A stretch of DNA of 14,903 bases from an uncultured Lachnospiraceae bacterium (GTDB lineage: Bacteria > Bacillota > Clostridia > Lachnospirales > Lachnospiraceae), in assembly GCA_910577445.1 (NCBI GenBank), contig CAJTMZ010000093.1, positions 1,170 to 16,072 of the forward strand. The letters run 5' to 3'. The notes under the pieces were generated by a model. The model saw only the letters and a list, made by a program, of their open reading frames with translations. It ran no database searches and was not told the origin of the DNA. Positions 1 through 7,105 of the stretch are shown in pieces; the first letter of the stretch is position 1, and every line of letters starts with the position of its first letter. Position numbers and translations under genes: made by a program.

Positions 1-20
1 AGAGAATGGGGTGATAAATT
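1..20 (+). repeat. Left terminal inverted repeat of the IS1595-type element
   Basis: AGAGAATGGGGTGATAAATT. It matches the reverse complement of 657-676 at 16 of 20 positions. It sits 8 bases beyond the transposase stop codon. It may extend further left, outside the window. Confidence 0.75.
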
Positions 21-28
21 ATTTTTGA

Positions 29-586
29 CTAAATTAACAGTAATCCTGCTGTCTTTATATCCCGGCAGGAAGGAGTACGCCTAATCCCACTCACTGTTAA
101 GAGCGATGATACGCTCTGCTGTAACCTTTCTGCTGTGCACTTATATGCAGCGCTGAACAGCACATTATACCTGTTTAGATATTTTGTGGCAACCCCACGG
201 TAAAATTCATACTGCCTTTTTATAAATGAATGGAATGAATTTACCGTATTAAGGTTATAAAAGCCACTTCCTGTTTCTTTTGTGACATCTTTTACAATAC
301 ATCCCATTGTTGCTTCAAAGACCTCGCGCGTCTGGTGGGAATTGGCCATCAGGGTATTTGTTGTGGAGACAAAAGTTTTTCCACAATCTTTACAGCGGTA
401 TTCCTGCTTGCCGCATTTATGGCCATTGCGGACTACCGCTTTACTATGACAATATGGACAGCCTGGCTTTTCGTCATTAGCATGGCTTTTGTACAGTCTG
501 CAGGCTGTCCCATATAAGAAATCGGCTTCTTCTTCCGGAAGTTTTGCTATAATGTTTGCCAGTTTCATTCGTTTTTCTGCTGTCAT
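29..586 (-). pseudogene. IS1595-family transposase with central in-frame deletion
   Basis: A 185-residue remnant of a transposase that is normally over 300 residues. Residues 43-68 form the N-terminal zinc ribbon (CPYC at 43-46, CKDC at 65-68), typical of the Zn_Tnp_IS1595 domain. Residues about 108-148 (GFYNLNTVNSFHSFIK, then GVATKYLNRY) are the C-terminal end of the ISXO2-like DDE domain. The join falls near residues 90-97 (about base 300), so the helix-turn-helix part and the segment carrying the first catalytic aspartates are missing while the frame is kept. The start is supported by AGGAG about 10 bases upstream. With catalytic residues lost it should not transpose itself. The extent of the deletion is inferred from remembered full-length relatives. 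Confidence 0.8.
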
Positions 587-630
587 AAAAGGTCATCTCC
601 TGGTTTTAGATGTCCTTATGGTAGCATTTT

Positions 631-654
631 ATAAGTCCCTTAAAACGGACTTAT
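631..654. repeat. 8-bp perfect stem-loop inside the IS right end
   Basis: ATAAGTCC (631-638) and GGACTTAT (647-654) are perfect inverted repeats around an 8-base loop. The structure lies between the right terminal repeat and the transposase start. It could limit read-through from outside promoters or be a transposase subterminal site; neither is shown. Confidence 0.4.
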
Positions 655-656
655 AG

Positions 657-676
657 AGCTTATCACCCTATTTTCT
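657..676 (-). repeat. Right terminal inverted repeat of the IS1595-type element
   Basis: On the minus strand this reads AGAAAATAGGGTGATAAGCT, the partner of bases 1-20. It lies 70 bases upstream of the transposase start codon, as expected for the promoter-proximal end of an insertion sequence. Confidence 0.75.
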
Positions 677-692
677 GACTAACACCAAAAAT

Positions 693-706
693 AATATCTG
701 AATATT
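693..706 (-). terminator. Weak candidate terminator after the YesM-like kinase
   Basis: AATAT/ATATT arms around a 4-base loop. On the minus strand this is followed by ATTTTT, about 45 bases past the kinase stop. The stem is only five A/T pairs, so this is a weak candidate. Confidence 0.2.
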
Positions 707-751
707 GTCGATTTCCAGACAGACATTGTAAACTATAAATTAATTCAAAGT

Positions 752-2494
752 TTATGATAATAATGGTTGAATCACTTTTATTCCTGTTTCACCATGATTC
801 AAGAATATAAAAATACCATATTCATCACCATATTGACACCTTATCCGCCCGTTAACATTTAATAATCCTATCGACTCCGTCTCCTTGCCGGTCTGTAAAA
901 ATTCACATTGAACACTCAACCGTCTGTTTAATGATTCAACCGTTTCTTGCATCATTCTTCCGCCGGTATCTCTGACCTCAAATATTAATTTGTTATCTTT
1001 TATATATGCGCAGACCGTTATTGTCAACTCATCTACAGCACAATGCTCTATCTCTGCCTTTGGCTTTAGACCATGCTCTATTGCGTTTTCTATCAACGGC
1101 TGTAACACCATTTTCATTGTATGATATTTTTCAACTTCACTGTTAAATCTAAAAATATAATTAAACTCAAAACGTACCTTGCATATCCGCAAATACTCTT
1201 CAATTAATTTTTTTTCTTCTTCTACTGTTACAATCTGTCGAATATTTGTTGAATATCTGAGTATTTTGGCTATACCGGAAACTGTATCTGCTATCTCTGG
1301 AATTTTATTTTCCAGCGCCATACTGCGGATGCATTGCAATGTATTATACAGGAAATGCGGATTAATCTGTAATTGCAGAGCATAAGCCTGTGTTTCTTTA
1401 TTACAAAGTTCTGCCTCATACAAGCGAGCCTGCGTAGAAACAATCTGCTGCATTCGTTCTTTATTTTTGTCTATCATAGTATTAATTTCTTTTGCAATGA
1501 GATTTATTTCATTGTCTTTACTTAAGGTAACCTTTTTACTCCTTGTGTAAATCCTCACCTCAGAGAGTTGTTCAACAAGCTGGCCTATTGGAGAAATGAT
1601 TTCCGTATGCAGAATATAAGTATAGACAATAGAATCTACCGCAAATACAATAAAAATCGCAAATATCCATGTTATAAAAAAACGTGTCTGCGTTCTATTT
1701 ATGGATTTTGGAATATATATCATCAATTTTAAATTGTAGGTATCAATAGCAGCATTAACGCTATAATATAATTTGTCAATATCCGAAGACAGCCCATCAC
1801 CAATATCGCCTATATAATGACAGTTCTCATTTGCATCTCTAAGCTCTATAATAATTCCGTCATAATAAGATGTCTTTTCCAATATTCGTTCTATCTGTCT
1901 CATATCAATCTGAAAAGCTACCGTTCCCTTTTTATGGTACATAACATCATATTCATTGTTACGATCATAAAAAGGCATTGTCAGCAACATGTAATTGAGT
2001 GCGCCATCATCAATAAAAGACAAGTTATAAATGACATCTTTTGCCTGAAGCAATTCATTTTCTTCCTTTAATATATTCGGAATATCTTTCCCTGAATTGC
2101 TTTTCAATTCATATATTTCGTCCCCATCATATAGAATGATATTGTATATATTAGGGTTACATCCCTCGATTATAGTCAACATAGAATCAAGTTTATTTTT
2201 CATTTGAAATTTTTTCATTATATTTTTTGTTGAGACATAGGTAGCGATGGTACTGTCGAATGCTATTGCCCGTACAACATGCTTTATACTGTCAAGTTCT
2301 GATTCTATCAGATTTTCTACATTTGCAAGAATCAGATTTCCTGTCGCCATAAGCTGTTGTTTCTGATTCTGATAAATTGCAATTCCAAAATAAATCTGTA
2401 CAAAAATAGTGATAGTGAATGAAAAGAAAACTACTTTATATATTTTGGAGAATAATTTTCCTTTGCTATAAATCTTTTGCTTATTCCTGGACAT
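752..2494 (-). CDS. YesM-type sensor histidine kinase
   Basis: Membrane sensor kinase of the YesM/LytS-like class (His_kinase plus HATPase_c domains), partner of the regulator just upstream. Counted from the ATG at 2494 it has 580 residues. A membrane helix at about 19-41, an extracytoplasmic sensor region of about 230 residues and a second helix at about 272-295 are followed by a HAMP-like linker. The phospho-acceptor is H380 in INPHFLYNTL. The ATP-binding lid follows: N470 in LQPLIENAIEHGL, D509 in VRDTGGR, and a glycine motif near 543 (IGLLNVNGR). A GTG three codons earlier (2503) is also open but only 3 bases from GGAG, so the ATG is preferred, 12 bases from it. It overlaps the regulator's end by 14 bases, implying coupled translation. 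Such pairs usually control sugar uptake, but no target genes lie here. Confidence 0.9.
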   Translation of the reverse strand: MSRNKQKIYSKGKLFSKIYKVVFFSFTITIFVQIYFGIAIYQNQKQQLMATGNLILANVENLIESELDSIKHVVRAIAFDSTIATYVSTKNIMKKFQMKNKLDSMLTIIEGCNPNIYNIILYDGDEIYELKSNSGKDIPNILKEENELLQAKDVIYNLSFIDDGALNYMLLTMPFYDRNNEYDVMYHKKGTVAFQIDMRQIERILEKTSYYDGIIIELRDANENCHYIGDIGDGLSSDIDKLYYSVNAAIDTYNLKLMIYIPKSINRTQTRFFITWIFAIFIVFAVDSIVYTYILHTEIISPIGQLVEQLSEVRIYTRSKKVTLSKDNEINLIAKEINTMIDKNKERMQQIVSTQARLYEAELCNKETQAYALQLQINPHFLYNTLQCIRSMALENKIPEIADTVSGIAKILRYSTNIRQIVTVEEEKKLIEEYLRICKVRFEFNYIFRFNSEVEKYHTMKMVLQPLIENAIEHGLKPKAEIEHCAVDELTITVCAYIKDNKLIFEVRDTGGRMMQETVESLNRRLSVQCEFLQTGKETESIGLLNVNGRIRCQYGDEYGIFIFLNHGETGIKVIQPLLS

Positions 2495-3227
2495 TTTCTT
2501 CACATTCTCCGTTTCGATATTGAGATGGCGTCAATTGTACATACTGCTTGAACTTTTTGGCAAAATAGAAATAATCATCAAACCCGCATTTGATCGCAAT
2601 ATTTTGAACTGGCAGAGAAGTCATACGTAGTAATTGCTTTGCATGTTCCATGCGCCGTTCCAGAATATAAGTTCCTAATGGCTTGTCAAAATATTTTTTA
2701 AAAAGTTTACAACAATAAGAGGCGCTGATGTGATATTCACTGCATAATTGATTCAGCGAAATTTTTGAAGCAAGATTAATATCAATATAATCTATCATTT
2801 CACTCATAACATCATTTGACATGACTACTGTTTCCTTTACATAAGTTCTTTCTGAATCCAGCTTTCGCTTCAGATTAAGAAGAACCTGATTCGCCTCACG
2901 ACTGTCTAATGGCTTAAGGCAGTAATCACAAACCCCATATCGAATTGCTTCTTTGGCATACTGAAAATCATCATAAGAACTAACAATAACATATTTTCCC
3001 TCATAACCTTCCTCCATAGACTGACGTATCAAATCTAAACCATTCATAACAGGCATTTTAATATCTGAAAATATAACATCCGGCTTATATGTCAGTATGC
3101 TTTCCAAAGCCCTGACCGGACTTAAAAATGATTCCTTAAGGCAGAATCCATATTTCTCCCATTCCATCGTTTCCTTCAGATCAACCAACCCATATTTATC
3201 ATCATCCACAATAAACACTGTATACAT
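2481..3227 (-). CDS. YesN-type response regulator, receiver plus AraC DNA-binding domain
   Basis: A 248-residue cytoplasmic transcription regulator paired with the YesM-like kinase. The receiver domain is residues 1-120: acidic pocket at D8-D10, phospho-acceptor D55 in IFSDIKMP, S83 and K105 in CLKP. After a linker, residues about 141-240 form a double helix-turn-helix of the AraC/XylS type (SLNQLCSEYHISASYCCKLF, then IAIKCGFDDYFYFAKKFK, ending LTPSQYR). A GTG eight codons upstream (3251) keeps the frame open, but the ATG at 3227 has a near-ideal AGAGGAGG 8 bases away, so I use it. Gene order regulator then kinase with overlap is typical of the family. The promoter would lie in 3228-3400. Signal and regulon are unknown. 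Confidence 0.9.
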   Translation of the reverse strand: MYTVFIVDDDKYGLVDLKETMEWEKYGFCLKESFLSPVRALESILTYKPDVIFSDIKMPVMNGLDLIRQSMEEGYEGKYVIVSSYDDFQYAKEAIRYGVCDYCLKPLDSREANQVLLNLKRKLDSERTYVKETVVMSNDVMSEMIDYIDINLASKISLNQLCSEYHISASYCCKLFKKYFDKPLGTYILERRMEHAKQLLRMTSLPVQNIAIKCGFDDYFYFAKKFKQYVQLTPSQYRNGECEENVQE

Positions 3228-3235
3228 AACGTGAA

Positions 3236-3243
3236 CCTCCTCT
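3236..3243 (-). promoter_or_regulatory. Ribosome binding site fixing the YesN-like start
   Basis: AGAGGAGG on the minus strand, 8 bases before the ATG at 3227. It lies inside the reading frame of the alternative upstream GTG (3251), which has no comparable site, so it decides the start. Confidence 0.75.
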
Positions 3244-3340
3244 TTGCTCACAATAAACCAGCGTTCCCAAAAGTTTTTAGTCTACATTTTATGTCCACTT
3301 AACGTTTAATAGTCACTGGGCATTGGCTTTAAAACTTTAT

Positions 3341-3360
3341 ATACGGATACGGAGATACGG
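3341..3360. repeat. Three ATACGG direct repeats upstream of the YesN-like gene
   Basis: ATACGG occurs at 3341-3346, 3347-3352 and 3355-3360, the third copy offset by AG. They lie 114-133 bases upstream of the regulator ATG, in the only long spacer before the two-component operon. They could be half-sites for the AraC-type regulator or a local slippage product; no consensus is known to me. Confidence 0.4.
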
Positions 3361-3401
3361 AAAACGAACTTGCATAACCGGGTGCGATATGCTATATTCC
3401 A

Positions 3402-3437
3402 ATAAAAACAGGGAAAGCCCGAGAAACGGCCTACCCT
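3402..3437 (-). terminator. Rho-independent terminator, minus strand
   Basis: On the minus strand AGGGTAGGCC pairs with the complementary arm in GGGCTTTCCCT (one T-T mismatch, one G-U pair; stem 3410-3437, loop about 8 bases). It is followed by TGTTTTTATT (3400-3409). It would stop transcripts from the small frame at 3494-3816 before they reach the two-component operon. Confidence 0.6.
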
Positions 3438-3466
3438 CAATGATTAAGCTAGACCTTTTATAGTTC

Positions 3467-3495
3467 AGCCGTCACTATTGTAAATAGTTGCGGCT
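3467..3495. other. Stem-loop overlapping the end of a small reading frame
   Basis: AGCCG (3467-3471) pairs with CGGCT (3491-3495) and ACTATT with AATAGT inside it, with a 2x2 internal mismatch and a 3-base loop. On the minus strand it begins within the TAG stop codon at 3494-3496, as intrinsic terminators at gene ends often do. There is no good T-run on either side, so it may be a processing or stability hairpin instead. Confidence 0.45.
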
Positions 3496-3577
3496 ATTTC
3501 TTTCCCCGGCAAATCCGATATAGCAGGTAAGCCGCCTTTAGTTCTCTGGTTTCCCACGTATTTATTCTATCATGCAC
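3494..3577 (-). pseudogene. Short reading frame, possibly the frameshifted end of the gene at 3562-3816
   Basis: A minus-strand frame that opens after a TGA and can start at a GTG (3577). It encodes 27 residues, with the segments INTWETRELK and AAYLLYRICRGKK, and stops at TAG (3494-3496), where the stem-loop begins. It overlaps the end of the 84-residue frame at 3562-3816 in another phase. A one-base shift near 3575-3580 would join them into a protein of about 110 residues. The clean stop plus stem-loop makes this look like a real gene end. I do not recognise the family, and the coding status is unproven. Confidence 0.3.
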
Positions 3578-3816
3578 TTTTCATACAGGCAATCACTTTT
3601 AAAATGCCCTGGAAACCTTTTTAAATTCGCAAGAATAAAGCGCAATCTTATGCTTTTTAACAACTCGTTAAAATTCTTCCACTGAAATCTCCTTATAGAA
3701 GTATACTCCCTGTGCAAAATCACATACTCAAAAATCCCGGAATCCAGTTCATCAACATCATCTGAATATACATTTCCTTCAATAGTTTTAAAAACAAGAG
3801 ATATCGTCCCTATCAT
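3562..3816 (-). CDS. Hypothetical 84-residue protein, doubtful or frameshifted
   Basis: I do not recognise this frame. The predicted product is soluble: an acidic first third (SDDVDELDSG) and a basic second half (SIRRF, LKSIRLRFILANLKRF), with no membrane helix, signal peptide or metal-binding pattern. The start is poorly supported, with only CAGG directly before the ATG and no real ribosome binding site. It abuts the Fic remnant, which runs the opposite way from about 3824, so the 5' end may have been cut at that junction. Its 3' end overlaps another open frame (3494-3577), which raises the possibility of a frameshift. Treat it as a decayed or uncertain gene. Confidence 0.3.
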   Translation of the reverse strand: MIGTISLVFKTIEGNVYSDDVDELDSGIFEYVILHREYTSIRRFQWKNFNELLKSIRLRFILANLKRFPGHFKSDCLYEKCMIE

Positions 3817-3823
3817 ACCTGAA

Positions 3824-4312
3824 CGGTTAATAATAGTGTATTAGCTTTACATTTTATTAATGGTGAAAAAGACCCTCACTACACCCGCTTTATATATTTC
3901 TTACTTCCTGAAGAAAAATCGTGTGGAATATTACGACCGCATGACTGAAGTAATAACAAAAGGAAATTACGGGCAATGGGTCAGGTTCTTCCTGCAAGCC
4001 ATCATGGAATCTTCAGAAGATGCTATTACAACAATTGATGAACTGATTGTTCTTCACGACGCAAATGTGGCCATATTTTCCAGGCTGGGCCGTGCAACAC
4101 AAAATGCAATGCTTGTTTTTAACTACTTAGAGCCCAATCCTATTATAGAGATTTGAAAAACGGCTGAGGCTTTAGGCATTACCTTTAATACCGCATCCAG
4201 CGCAGTCAATCGTTTAGTCAATGCCGGCATTCTGGTACAAACATCTGATACCAGCAGGAATCATACTTTTGCCTATGAAGCATATCTGGATATTCTGCGC
4301 AAAAGAACTTGA
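3824..4312 (+). pseudogene. Fic-family protein remnant, 5'-truncated with an in-frame TGA
   Basis: The only plus-strand gene trace. From the ATG at 3860 the frame gives 98 residues that resemble the C-terminal half of Fic proteins (LYISYFLKKNRVEYYDRM, then WVRFFLQAIMESSEDAI). A TGA at 4154-4156 interrupts it. The same frame continues for 51 more residues (KTAEALGITFNTASSAVNRL, then FAYEAYLDILRK), the usual C-terminal winged helix, ending at TGA 4310-4312. Upstream of the ATG similarity seems to reach back to about 3824 (RLIIV), broken by a TAG at 3842. The catalytic HPFxxGNGR motif is absent, so it cannot AMPylate. There is no ribosome binding site worth the name. Family recognition is by memory of typical Fic C-termini. 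Confidence 0.75.
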
Positions 4313-4346
4313 AATTATTGCTAAAAAATATTTTATTTTAACACAG

Positions 4347-4391
4347 TCAAAAAGATGCAAGGTTCGAACTCTTCGCTGAACCTTGCATCTT
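4347..4391 (-). terminator. Strong rho-independent terminator of the GH3 gene
   Basis: AAGATGCAAGGTTC (4352-4365) and GAACCTTGCATCTT (4378-4391) form a perfect 14-base-pair stem with a 12-base loop. On the minus strand it is followed by a short T-run (complement of 4347-4351). It lies 40 bases past the GH3 stop. Confidence 0.85.
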
Positions 4392-4430
4392 AAAATTATA
4401 ATGGTCTATAAGTTTTTACCCCAAAATCCT

Positions 4431-6980
4431 TTACGCCAGCTTCAAAATCATTCCAAGCACGCGTTTTGCAGCAAGCTGCAGTTCCGCCTTACAAAGCGCG
4501 TAAGGATGCTGTGCATCTTCAAGCGCATTTAAGATATCCTTCTTGTCGGAAGGAATACCCGGCATGGTGATATCGTTGCCTGCTTTTACGTTACCTGCCG
4601 CGGAAGCGCTGGGCCATTTTTCCCCCTTAGCGCCCATGCCGCCTGTTACCAGCCAGTCGGTCATAACAACACCCTGAAATCCCCATTCGTCGCGCAGCGT
4701 GTAGGTCTGAATATCCTTAGAGTTGCAGGCATGCTCGCCGTTTATCAGGTTGTAGGAGGTCATAATGAAATGCGGCTGGGATTTCTTGATACAGATTTCA
4801 AATCCTTTCAGGTAAATCTCGCGCAGCGCTCTCTCGCCTACATTGCTGTTGGAGAAATAACGGTTGGTCTCCTGATTGTTGCAGGCATAGTGCTTGATGG
4901 TGGTCGCGCATCCTTCATGCTTCTGTACGCCGTCCGTGATATCCGCCGCTATGCATCCGCTGAGCACCGGGTCTTCCGAATAGTACTCGAAATTACGCCC
5001 GCAGAGAGGGGAACGGTAGATATTCATGGCGGGAGCCAGCCAAAGGTGGGTTCCGAACATTTCCATTTCTTCTCCCACCAAATCGCCGCACCCTCTTACC
5101 AGCTCATCGTTCCAGGTCTGTGCAAGTCCTGTTCCGATGGGAATCGCCACACAGTACTGATAATAGGTAGGAGCCGCTTTCATCTCCTCGCTCTGGCCTG
5201 CTGCCGCTTCCGCCATCGCCTGAAGTTCTTCCGGCGTCAGCATAGCCGCCGTATCGCCGGCAAGGCTTGAGGATGTGGATTTCGCTTCTCCGTTTACATA
5301 TTTGTAGGTGGGCGACAGACGAAGTCCTGCAGGTCCGTCGGCCATTACCAGCGCGGGCGTTCCCAAATCCTTAAGCTGCCTTGTGGTTTCTCCGGCCGCG
5401 CCCGCCACGCCGCTGGATGCGTTGCCGATAACCTCCATCATATCTTCCGCTTCCTTGTAAGCGCCGATACACAGATAAGCTGCCTGCTCGTTTGTCAGTC
5501 CGGCCACAAACTCGTCTAAGGACTTGCTTCCGCTTACCACCTCGTCCCATTTTACCGAAGGCCCTGCCGGAATCTCCGCCGGTACTTCCTGATAGGACAC
5601 TTCTTTCATGGCAAGGTCGGCCGCCTTAATCTCTGCCCTTTTCGCATTTTCTTTTTCACTGTCCTCGCCGTCGTAGGTAAAAGGCGTTTTCTCCGGCTTC
5701 AAATCCTCAAAACCGCTGTCTCCGCAGATATTTTTATCCTTCTCGATTACCTTTGTCTCGTCTAAAACCACCGCTCCCGCAATATGGGTATTTCTGGAGC
5801 AGTTGCCCACACGCACATAGTAGGTTCCCTTTTCCATCACATAGGAGGCGCATTTTACACAGTAAGACGCCATGCTTTCCGTCTCAAAGGTAACCGTCAC
5901 TTCTTCGCTCTCGCCGGGAGCAAGTTCTTTGGTTTTTGCGTAGCCGGCCAGCTCCTGATAAGGCTTATCAAGATTTCCCTCGGGTGCGGAATAGTATACC
6001 TGGACAACTTCCTTGCCCGGCCTTGTTCCGGTATTTTTAACCAAAGCCTTTACCGTTACCTTTTCCGCGTCCGCCGTCATTTCCCCGGGCTCTACCGTAA
6101 AGGTGGTGTAGCCGATGCCGTATCCGAAAGGATAGGTGGGCACATAGCCAATGGTGTCAAAGTAGCGGTATCCAACATAAATGCCTTCTTTATAGTATGT
6201 ATCGTTGGGGTCTGCGAACCCTTCCGTGGAAGCGTAATCCTCAATCGGCGCCCATGTCATGGTAAGCTTGCCTGAAGGGTATGCTTTTCCCAGAACCACA
6301 TCCGCCAAAGCGTCTCCCGTTGCCATTCCAAGCTGCCCCATAAGTAAAATAGCCGGAACCTCCTCCACGGGCTTTAAATCAATCATTCCACCCACGTTCA
6401 GAACCAGAACAAACTTTTCATATTTTTTATTTAATGCAAGGATATCTCTGATTTCCGTCTCCGTTAAATTGATATCTCCTGCCTCGGGCTTGCGGTCCGC
6501 GCCTTCGCCTGAGTTTCTTGCCAGCACATAAACCGCCGTATCGCCTTCTCCGTCTAAGGGAAGCTCATATTCCGGCTCCGGGCATACCCGTCCCATGGCA
6601 AACAGCATCATCTGCATTCCCTTTGCACCGGCCGCCTCGGCCTCCTTGCGAATCGCGCCGAAAAACGCCGCCTTCGCGTCCGTCACAATTTTGTCGTAGC
6701 CGTCGAGCCAGGCCTTTGTGGTAACCTCAAATCCCGCATTCTCAAGCCCTTCCTCCACATTTACAAAGTGGCGCACGTTAACGTCTCCCGAGCCGGTTCC
6801 TCCTTTGATGGTTCTCCTTGCTCCGCTTCCGTAAAGAGCTATCTTTCCTGTTCCCGAAAGAGGCAGTACGCCGTCGTTTTTCAGCAGTACCATACACTCG
6901 GGCGCAACCTTCCTGACGGCGGCAATATGCTCCGTTTCAAATGTCTGTACATCCGGTGAATCAATTCTAACTGGGTGCAT
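4431..6980 (-). CDS. GH3 beta-glucosidase-type enzyme with swapped domain order
   Basis: Glycoside hydrolase family 3, likely removing terminal beta-linked sugars from oligosaccharides inside the cell; there is no signal peptide or membrane segment. The 849 residues run in reversed order. The domain usually found second comes first (about 15-280: ECMVLLKNDGVLPL, then SGEGADRKP with E159 as likely acid/base). A fibronectin-III-like domain follows (about 290-400), then a linker, then the TIM-barrel domain (about 480-849). The barrel keeps MADGPAGLRL (D548), GRNFEYYSEDP, TTIKHYACNNQE (K696-H697) and the nucleophile D775 in GVVMTDW. The same permuted order is known for Butyrivibrio fibrisolvens and Ruminococcus albus beta-glucosidases. 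AAAGGAGAG precedes the ATG by about 9 bases. It stands alone, with its own terminator and no transporter beside it. Substrate cannot be told from sequence; glucosides are most likely, xylosides possible. Confidence 0.93.
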   Translation of the reverse strand: MHPVRIDSPDVQTFETEHIAAVRKVAPECMVLLKNDGVLPLSGTGKIALYGSGARRTIKGGTGSGDVNVRHFVNVEEGLENAGFEVTTKAWLDGYDKIVTDAKAAFFGAIRKEAEAAGAKGMQMMLFAMGRVCPEPEYELPLDGEGDTAVYVLARNSGEGADRKPEAGDINLTETEIRDILALNKKYEKFVLVLNVGGMIDLKPVEEVPAILLMGQLGMATGDALADVVLGKAYPSGKLTMTWAPIEDYASTEGFADPNDTYYKEGIYVGYRYFDTIGYVPTYPFGYGIGYTTFTVEPGEMTADAEKVTVKALVKNTGTRPGKEVVQVYYSAPEGNLDKPYQELAGYAKTKELAPGESEEVTVTFETESMASYCVKCASYVMEKGTYYVRVGNCSRNTHIAGAVVLDETKVIEKDKNICGDSGFEDLKPEKTPFTYDGEDSEKENAKRAEIKAADLAMKEVSYQEVPAEIPAGPSVKWDEVVSGSKSLDEFVAGLTNEQAAYLCIGAYKEAEDMMEVIGNASSGVAGAAGETTRQLKDLGTPALVMADGPAGLRLSPTYKYVNGEAKSTSSSLAGDTAAMLTPEELQAMAEAAAGQSEEMKAAPTYYQYCVAIPIGTGLAQTWNDELVRGCGDLVGEEMEMFGTHLWLAPAMNIYRSPLCGRNFEYYSEDPVLSGCIAADITDGVQKHEGCATTIKHYACNNQETNRYFSNSNVGERALREIYLKGFEICIKKSQPHFIMTSYNLINGEHACNSKDIQTYTLRDEWGFQGVVMTDWLVTGGMGAKGEKWPSASAAGNVKAGNDITMPGIPSDKKDILNALEDAQHPYALCKAELQLAAKRVLGMILKLA

Positions 6981-7050
6981 TGTAAATCTCTCCTTTCTTC
7001 CACTGCGTTTTCGTGCAACTTGTACAGTTTTCCACGTAGGTGCAGTACTT

Positions 7051-7071
7051 ATTATAGATATTATGATTATA
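7051..7071 (-). promoter_or_regulatory. Candidate -10 region(s) of the GH3 promoter
   Basis: Two TATAAT hexamers on the minus strand, at 7051-7056 and 7066-7071. The farther one carries the TGT extension of an extended -10 box (TGTTATAAT). Neither has a convincing -35 at 17 bases. They lie 71-91 bases before the GH3 start in the only spacer upstream of it. I did not find a convincing operator. Confidence 0.45.
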
Positions 7072-7105
7072 ACATCAGAATACAGGATTTACCAGAAGAG
7101 ATTTC

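Larger units (their letters stand above)
1..676 (-). mobile_element. Internally deleted IS1595-family element (non-autonomous)
   Basis: A complete-looking but shortened insertion sequence. Bases 1-20 and the reverse complement of 657-676 match at 16 of 20 positions, sharing the core GGGTGATAA, and they bracket a single minus-strand transposase frame. That frame keeps the N-terminal zinc ribbon and the C-terminal end of the ISXO2-like DDE domain but lacks the middle. The whole element is 676 bases, whereas autonomous members need about 1 kb for a transposase of over 300 residues. With both ends present it could still be mobilised in trans by a full-length relative. The left end coincides with the window edge, so a target-site duplication cannot be checked. 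Family assignment comes from the protein motifs, not a database match. Confidence 0.8.

Noticed and set aside
335..517. Plus-strand 60-codon frame with hydrophobic residues
   Set aside because: Antisense to the zinc-ribbon part of the IS1595 transposase remnant; its hydrophobicity follows from the opposite strand's charged codons.
2494..2503. GTG start for the YesM-like kinase
   Set aside because: It is only 3 bases from GGAG, too close for initiation. The ATG three codons later is preferred, though its spacing of 12 is long.
3400..3560. Possible riboswitch or antitoxin RNA of a holin-like toxin
   Set aside because: The two stem-loops are better explained as gene-end structures of the small minus-strand frame. 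No short hydrophobic toxin peptide was found next to them, and I recognise no riboswitch core.
4731..5270. 179-codon plus-strand frame
   Set aside because: It lies wholly antisense to the catalytic domain of the GH3 gene, whose motifs are complete on the minus strand. It has no ribosome binding site and looks like a codon-bias shadow.
7021..7050. Operator-like TGTACA palindrome upstream of the GH3 gene
   Set aside because: The flanks are only weakly symmetrical (AACT-TGTACA-GTT with one base out of register), and no regulator gene lies nearby, so it is within chance expectation.
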